From the NCBI GenBank assembly GCA_023053545.1, contig JAKZAN010000004.1, forward strand, positions 10,416,001-10,480,000: a stretch of 64,000 bases of DNA. The letters are read 5' to 3'. This DNA is from Lepidurus packardi (Eukaryota > Arthropoda > Branchiopoda > Notostraca > Triopsidae). The position numbers and the translations under genes were made by a program. Under the pieces are notes generated by a model. The model did not search any database. It was not told the origin of the DNA and saw only the letters and a list, made by a program, of their open reading frames with translations. Position 1 is the first letter of the stretch. Each line of letters begins with the position of its first letter. This document shows positions 56,852 through 64,000 of this stretch, piece after piece.

Positions 56852-59780
56852 GGCAACTTGAAACCACGCAAAGCGTCAGAGCTTCAATCGTGAGACTCGG
56901 ACGCTTATCTAGCTGCACAAACTTCTGAACAGTCCATCAGGGCTTACGGGATCAGCGGTTGTCTTTCGTATGCTTTAAAACCCCAACGCGTCAACTGCAG
57001 ATGAAATAGTTGTAGGGCGTTCAATTTCATTTGTCACTTCCAACTTTTGCTAGAGGAAAGTGTTCAAGAACAGCTTTACTCCATGGAAAGCATCAGTCCA
57101 TTCCCATCAAGGTGTTCACGGCTATTTCCCATACTCGACTCTTTGGACAAGAAAATAGAGAGAAAATAGAGCAATTAACTCGTGACTCCAGCTGCCTTCC
57201 GCGGAGGTTCTTTTTTATTTTTATAAACATACTTGTCTTAGGATGACTTATGAGAAAGTCGATATTGCTATCTCACATCCGTAATTCCCATGCAAAATTT
57301 TTTTGTAGATGGTTTCCTGGAATCTTTGTCAATACTCTGTCTGGTTTCGTAAGCTAGAAAACACATCAGCGAAGAGAAAGAAAGCTTATTTCCTTTGGTT
57401 ATGATGGCTTGCGATAATCTGGGTCCTATTGTTGAATTTTTTACAACGCATTACCTATATGGGAAGTTTATGAAGAGAAAAAGCAACGCTAGAAGAAAGA
57501 AAGGGAGAGAAAAAAAAAACGTCTATTAGCTTTACACACATCAAAACTTTGCATGCCGACAGTATACAACACAATTCTCAGATGAAACTTATTCTCCGCA
57601 AAGCCATACATTCTAGAATGAATTTAATCCCAATTCCTGGTAGGATTGTGTATCATATCCGTGAAGATGAGGTACAGAGATTTTCCTTTCCTTCACCAAT
57701 ATTACATCTAATCCATAGCTTATTTTGCGTGGATGCTCTACAGAAGGTAAAGAATTCTGGAACGTATACATGCTGTATGAAAATTGTGCCTTGCCATGCC
57801 GGATCAATGGTTCGAATCGGATATGTGGGATATAAATATGCCGACCAAGGCTAAAAACGGGCTTATATCGCATAGTAGGTGTAACTCGGTGCAATAAACG
57901 GCACACCGAGACCTCGAGACCACGTTAGGACTGGAAAGGGAATGCCGTCCCCTGTAGTGCCCCCACACATCCCTTGTAATATACTACGTACTGTACACTC
58001 ATACACGTATAACTTATGATCAATATATAGATCTTGGGGGAAAAAGGGGATCTTTCAGGGACCTTTAGAACAGTTTCGGCTTATCGAAGGATTTTCATGA
58101 CAGAGTGACCATGACCGACCACGTCCAATCTATATGCACCCCACAACCCAGACAATTGCATTATGGGAGCTTTAGAACCCGAAATCGAATGTTTCATACA
58201 GGTATATATATCCACTTCCGTCACCATAACCTTTTCCCAACGGTGAAGATATCAAACGAGAGTCGGAATCAAGAATGATACTGCGGAGTAAAACAGGCTT
58301 AGACGCGGTCGAGTGACGTTTTCAATAATGAAAATCCTTCGGAGCAAGAATTGTTTGAAAGCTTGGACCACCAATAGAAGGTATCCTTGCTGGAACCTGA
58401 CAATTATGTATGAAAATCAAACGTTCCTTGAACCGTATAAATCTCCTTGTATGCAGAAATAAACTTTAAGAAAAAAAATACAATCACACATTGGCTGCCT
58501 TGCACGAACGTTGCGTGCCTCGCATGGGAGATTCCCAACAATGGAATTGCCTTTAAGGTAGACAGTAGTATAAGGGCAAGAAAGATCCGACGCCAATAAT
58601 CGAACATTTTAAGAGGAAAAACGTGTACACCAGCCATAGAACGTTTTCGCAAAGACGACGAACATGTATCCCCCCCTTCATGTTGACGAAAGTAAAACTA
58701 CGTTGAGGTTCAAGTCCAAGAAACGAAGGTTTCTTACAATACATAACGGTTAACGGATAGGTTGACCCTGACTGCACATGAAGATCGCATGCTACGCGTT
58801 AGGGTTTAAGAGAAACTATTGACTTTACATGAAAAAATCGAATACTTTCTTTACAGAGGGCACAAAAGTGTACGGTACACAAGAATCGAAGGTTTTTTCT
58901 ACTCCACCCACGACTCATCGATTGCGGGTGTGAGTTAAACAATCAAGCGAACGTTTCCCGTGTCAGAAAAGCCAAGGTACTAAACATGAAGGGTGACAGC
59001 ATGGGTATTGTACACTACTAGTCACGATTTAGAGGCGTTGGGTGATTTTAATGGTATATGAGCTTCTGTTACCGACGTCCATAGTGCTGACGTCTGTTAA
59101 TATCTTGCTAATTAGCTTCCCGAGCAGATCAGAGTAACCAACGTTCACAACAAAGACTCGGAAGTAAGCCGTACATCGGATTTGCTTCAGATAAACAAGA
59201 ATAGAGACCAAAAACGACTAAGTCTGTGCTATGTTAGCTGTCATGGCAACCCAGTATAAGTGAATGTAAGGGGAAAATATACCCCTTACAAATACAAGTG
59301 TTGGCTTCCTTTATTCGATAGCAAACCACCTTTTGAACCTTTTTTGTATGCTTTAGACAGAATTGCCTCTTTCTATCCCTTTAAATCTTTATTCTTGTTT
59401 GAGAATCTATGTGTAGACACCTGCACCGAATGAATCTTCGATTCCAACTGACAAGACACAGCAGCAGCCTGACATCGGCCCATGTTTCCAAAAGTGCTCC
59501 CCAATATAGAGTACCCAAGTTTCCCTCAAACCGAACAGAATCCCAAGTTGCAGCTGATACTGACACTGATTTGTCACTTGTGGTACAAGTCCCTATGACT
59601 ACATTCGAAACACATTCTGAGAATTGACCAAGTTAAACCGTGATATCACTTCTTGAAGAATGATGCTTCTAAATCAGTGTAAGAGCTTTTTCATTGGTAT
59701 CTGACAGCAATAGTTTTCATACACCAAACATTGAGTTCGAAGCTAGAAAAAAAAAGTTCTACGCTCTACACTCTGCCGTG

Positions 59781-60044
59781 GACTCAAGGACGACTCCACA
59801 AAAGGACTGAGGTGCACCCGACTTAAGAACTAAGGACTTCAAACCCCTAACCTAGTCCTAATCTGACCTAACCTGGCCCTAACTTAACCTAACCAAGTCC
59901 TAACCTAACCTAACCAAGTCCTAATCTAACCTAGTCCTAACCTAAATTAACCTAGTCCTTAAGTCGGAGTTCGCAGTCCGAAAGTCGGGGTTCGTAGTCC
60001 TTAGGTTGGGGTTTTTAGTCCTTTTGTCAAGTCGTCCTTGTGTC
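59781..60044. mobile_element. Foldback/MITE-like element with CCTAA-rich core
   Basis: The ends are inverted repeats: the left arm CAAGGACGACTCCACAAAAG (59785) matches the reverse complement of the right arm, CAAGGACGACTTGACAAAAG (ending 60040). Further in, both arms contain GGACT, CCCGACTT and AAGGACT blocks. The centre (59845-59960) is a degenerate array of CCTAA/CCTAACC and AGTCCTAA units. It is about 260 bp and non-coding. A minus-strand ORF across it is spurious. Confidence 0.65.
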
Positions 60045-63000
60045 GCGTTGCCATTCTGAATCACCGATAGATGCCAGCGAAAAGGAACTGGGGGCAAATG
60101 TAGATAGCTAAATGTGAACCGAAAAAAGCTTCCCAACTCCAATTTCCGCCGCAAAAGACTATTATTTCTTTCGTTAAAAGACATTTGGCACATAATTCCG
60201 TCGTCGTGAGCACGCCAAGTCGGAGGTTTGTCTTTTCCAGCTCCAGAAATTAATAGTCCGTGCAACCACGGGGCGGATAGCACCGAAAAACAAAAACAAA
60301 TTGACTGAAACAAAACTCGGTAACGAACTCACTTTCAATTTGGAAGTTGAATGTCATGCCACGATACCAACGTTCGCTTTTCCCAGCTATGCCTCTTCCT
60401 TAATCTTCTCCTTGCATAGCTAATTCTCCTTACATGGCTCCAAAAAGCAAAGATCCTTGCAAACTATTAATCCCTGAAATTGATGAGACTTTGCCCCCTA
60501 AAATTCAATCACAGCAATACGCCACTAAGACCATTACAAAGGAAACAGTGCCCCGTTTTCAATTCATAGGTCTAAAACTTAAGCTTCCAATTAAGCTGCG
60601 GCTGGAATCTTTCACTAAAGACGTAAACAAAATCTGGAACTTATTCTGGAAGTATTCTGGAAGTACGTTCTAGATTATAGGTGTCGCCACAAGTTCCTCC
60701 CTCGCCCTAAGAGCAAACAGATATCATGTTTGTTCGGCCGTTAGCCCCAAAAGGGACTTACCTTTTCCTAATGAATCCATTTTTTACAACATCCTCCGTT
60801 ATAACATAAGATCAATAGTGACTTGCGGGGGTAACGAAAGCTATATTATTACCAGAAAACGATGCCAAAACATGATTAGGGTCTTACTTTCTATCCTGGA
60901 GCTAAATTACGATCAATGTCCTGAGCAAAAAGGATGCTCCTCTTGCATGCTCTACTTTTTTCATTACGATTTCCATCTTGTCTCCATACACAAAAAAGGC
61001 ATTAGGTAGTTTTGGCCCTTTTTCCAGTAGCAAGACATTGTACCGAGAACTCTTGAAGACGCAAAGCATTTGAAACTAAAATTTGGCTCGGACTGTCGGG
61101 TTCCCTTTCACCGATCTTGACGATACGCAAGCCTTCCTTTTTTTTTGAAAATTTCGACCGCTTTCCAAGGAGGTAAAAGGAAACTTCCGTTTGCTCAAGC
61201 TTAATCGTACATTAGCGCAACATGTGTGGATAATAGTCCAACGCACACAACGAACCCTAAAGATGCTTGAGTTCTATAGATGCGTGGAACACTTTAGATG
61301 AAAAATTGACTTAAGAAATCGAGGAGCCAGCTTATGGTCCCGCAAAAAAAAAAGCCAAAAAGCTATACATGGGAACCTTCCGAACGGGGCCCTCCAATTT
61401 TTGACAACGTGTCAGCCGAACTTGAAAAGACCCCGCATTCAACAGTTAATTAAATTGGGGTTCACAGAATCGTGACTGGCACAGTGTAATTAAGTTTACT
61501 TCACCCTCGCTTGTCAACGTCCCACCCGAAAACTAAAAGAAATAAAACCCTGCTACCAAAACGCACGAAATAACAAACTATCCGGCAACTACCAAACGAA
61601 GTACCAACACACAAAGTTGGGTTTTGAGGCTTATTGGAATGAGAAAAATATTAATCGGCTGTGTAAATCCTAAGCACGACTTCCCGCTTTTTCTAAAAAA
61701 ATATCCAAGTTAAGCTCTGCATTGTTAAAGTTTGATAATTGGGAACTATGTTCTCACATTTTGGTGTACGCAAAGCAAGTCATTTCTTTAACCCTCTCGG
61801 ACTCAGCCTAATTCTGATGGATGCAAAGTGATGTCATTCTTGATATTTGAAAGATGAACCCTGGTGAGTCTTGCCTGGTGAGTTGTACGATGTTTGATGA
61901 AACATCCAACTTGTTAGGAATCTTGCAGTTCTCAAAGAAACTTAATAAATTCTCATCACAATTCCATTGCTGAATTCAGAAGGAACACAATTTGCAACTT
62001 GTTACAGTTCCAGAGAAAACTGAAAGTTTAGTTCGCTAGTGATGAGCGGCAAAAACTTGTTGAAAACTGAACTGGCCAATCCAGACTGATTTAGTGGCCA
62101 AGTTTTGTGCTAGTCTACGTGGCAAATAACTACGAAATGGCCATTGCTTACACACCAAACTTACATAAAGTTTTCACTCTCCTCATCACTTGTGTTCATA
62201 GATATGTACTACGTCTTTAACCAAATCTGACCATGAGCATAAATGATTGGTCTCCTCCCATCATGGACAATCAGAATCACAAATTGGCATGGAAATCTTT
62301 TTCTTTTTTTTCTTTGAGTCACGTATATTAGCGATCAACCAGTCTACATATGGAGCGTTGAAACAAGCTTTTTAACAAGGGGCTCTGCTTTCGTCAGGCG
62401 AGAGGGAACAACTAAAGATTGGCGAGAAACAAACGCAGGTTTATAAGTGTGGCGCCATGCATGCGCCCCACACCGTCGAGCTTCCCAGGGCTCCGCGCGA
62501 ACCCACTCCTTCGGCTCCGAAGTATACAGTGCGGCTGCGGCGAGTGCGAACAGCAACTGACACAGAAAGGCGCACTGTTCCAGGAAGATTAGGCCTTCTT
62601 TCAGAAAGTAGGGGCGTGTTAAAAACGTTTTGTATGGTTGAATTTGAATGCTAGTCCCTAGTGATTAACCTGGTATAAAAAAGGGTATATGTAGCTATGA
62701 TAATTACTGAGATATTTGTAAATATATGCAGGAAATTAAAAATCGAGCCGGAAATTTGAACGGCGTTACCATCGAAAGGCTCACAGCATAAATAGGGGGC
62801 ATTTTCCAAGAATGGTCACTATAGAAGCTTTGCGAATCCCTAGTAGTATCTTTTGTGATCATTGCCTGACTTTTAAATGAACTACATAACGCTATGGCGG
62901 CCTGTCATCTAGCGTAAGCTGAAACGGATCGCATGGCTACAACCGAAAGCCAGGTTCGAGGCCGTTTTTAGCTTTTTTTGGTTAAAATAACTTGTGAGTC

Positions 63001-63757
63001 CTTGTGGGAACATTTTCTTAGGTTGAGTAGTCACATTTGGAGCAGTTTTTATGAGACTTGGAGACACGAAGATGTACAAAAACTGTCAAGGACTACCCCA
63101 GCCTTTGTACTTTGATGTCCGCGTAGCGAAATGCCGGTGACAGCAAAAATCCAAATATTACAAAAATAAATAAATATTAATTTTGGCTTGACGTAAAGGT
63201 AGTTTCCTTGTCATCTTAAAGTACGTGTCCTTAAATGGATATACTTCTACGCTAAGAGATAAAGCCGCTTAAGTTTTTGACTCAATGCTTTTTATAGACA
63301 TGTGTGGCCTGGTTTAGAACACACATGTCAGTAAAAAGGATAAGGCAGCACATGCTTAATACTACTTTGCTAACGCCAATACTCGCATTAACACCCGGAC
63401 ATGACATAACATGAATCCTTGCCCGCTCTTTTTATCTGATGTACAAACAGACGAGTCAGTAGATTACAATCGACCCCTTCTTTCCCTAGTTTGTATAGTG
63501 CTGTGCTCTAATTCCACGCCTGTTTATATATTACCAAGTTTCGAGCTTTTCCGAGTCAATTAAATCCAATAAGTTATGCAATAACCGATCCGGGATTAAG
63601 TGGTCCTGTCCTGTTAATCCCCTCGTGGATTATGCATAGAAAGTGTGGCCTAATTTCATTTCAGTCACCCTACTTTAACGTTCAGCTCCGAAAAAGTTCT
63701 AAATGTTCTATGAGGTCCTCGACAAGTTTGAAAAGCTAAAGTAAGGGAAACAGAATT

Positions 63758-63792
63758 GACAAAAAAATCGAGGTAAACGATTTTTTTGTGTC
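63758..63792. repeat. Inverted repeat with A/T-run arms
   Basis: GACAAAAAAATCG and CGATTTTTTTGTGTC flank a 7-nt loop and can form a stem-loop. It lies in gene-free DNA; function unknown. Confidence 0.6.
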
Positions 63793-64000
63793 GATCTATT
63801 CACAAAGAAGTCGATTTAGGAGATCGGTGAGCCAAAAGTGAGCTGTACCAAAGAAAATGGCTTTCCGAGGGGCACAAAAACGTACAATTCGAGTAGACAG
63901 TCAACCTGCAGACATCAGCTGAGCTCACAAAAAACGTTCGATTCAGGATAATGCCCTCTAAACAATGAAAATCTGAATGAAGCAGGCGCTCAATCATATA

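Larger units (their letters stand above)
56852..64000. other. 7.1-kb region without a clear gene
   Basis: The upstream side of the serotonin receptor gene; it may contain untranslated exons and enhancers. Apart from the foldback element at 59781-60044 and a hairpin at 63758-63792, I see no structured element. The ORFs (for example 60434-60673 and 62344-62556) show no domain. Confidence 0.5.

Noticed and set aside
57780..57840. GGTTCGAATC B-box-like motif near 57808
   Set aside because: No A box at the expected distance upstream and no cloverleaf.
59845..59960. True interstitial telomere
   Set aside because: The CCTAA units are degenerate and lie between inverted-repeat arms, so a mobile element explains them better.
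59942..60313. 123-aa minus-strand ORF
   Set aside because: Its C-terminal end is translated from the foldback element repeats.
60434..60673. 79-aa plus-strand ORF with lysine-rich start
   Set aside because: No domain, and it stands alone in gene-free DNA.
1..64000. CRISPR arrays, bacterial operons or prophage
   Set aside because: The window is plainly eukaryotic, with spliced animal genes; no regularly spaced repeats were seen.

Overview
This window is nuclear DNA from an arthropod, probably a crustacean or a related group. The genes have canonical GT-AG introns, the shortest about 55-70 nt. The gene set is animal-specific: a Kv2/Shab potassium channel, a 5-HT7-type serotonin receptor, Phactr, TACC, JTB, NANS and a cueball-like receptor. 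The cueball-like and Shab proteins resemble arthropod forms, but I cannot name the species. All exon boundaries were read by eye from splice consensus and reading-frame continuity, without transcript data.

Layout. 1-3658 (+): the 3' nine exons of a Phactr gene, running off the left edge. 5218-6538 (-): a two-exon BTB/C2H2 zinc-finger protein. 6539-13479: a 7-kb stretch without a convincing gene. 13480-25781 (+): the complete coding part of a Shab channel, with seven main coding exons plus an alternative terminal exon. 27269-30838 (+): a cueball-like beta-propeller membrane protein. 33371-33976 (+): mitochondrial ribosomal protein MRPS18C. 34300-39605 (-): a seven-exon TACC gene, convergent with MRPS18C. 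41360-41701 (-): a possible small tail-anchored protein. 41834-44008 (-): an intronless PrimPol with two tandem catalytic cores. 44585-45999 (+): sialic acid synthase NANS, divergent from PrimPol. 46123-48006 (-): GSTCD. 48019-48700 (-): JTB, whose stop codon lies 12 nt before the GSTCD start. 48701-55048: no clear gene. 55049-56851 (-): 5-HT7 receptor in one uninterrupted ORF. 56852-64000: no clear gene, but one large foldback element.

The genes do not form one pathway. Shab and 5-HT7 are neuronal excitability and signalling genes and sit in the gene-poor parts, with large introns or flanks. The housekeeping genes (MRPS18C, TACC, PrimPol, NANS, GSTCD, JTB) are packed into about 15 kb with short introns and short spacers.

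The most unusual points are the PrimPol ORF with an in-frame 277-residue duplication of its catalytic core (both active sites intact, one zinc knuckle), and the JTB-GSTCD pair 12 nt apart, where the JTB stop codon also reads as a 3' splice site. Others are a frame-supported GC-AG intron in TACC, alternative Shab tails, nested TA-flanked inverted-repeat elements, and a tRNA-like RNA without a normal anticodon arm. I did not find a clearly new multi-gene system.
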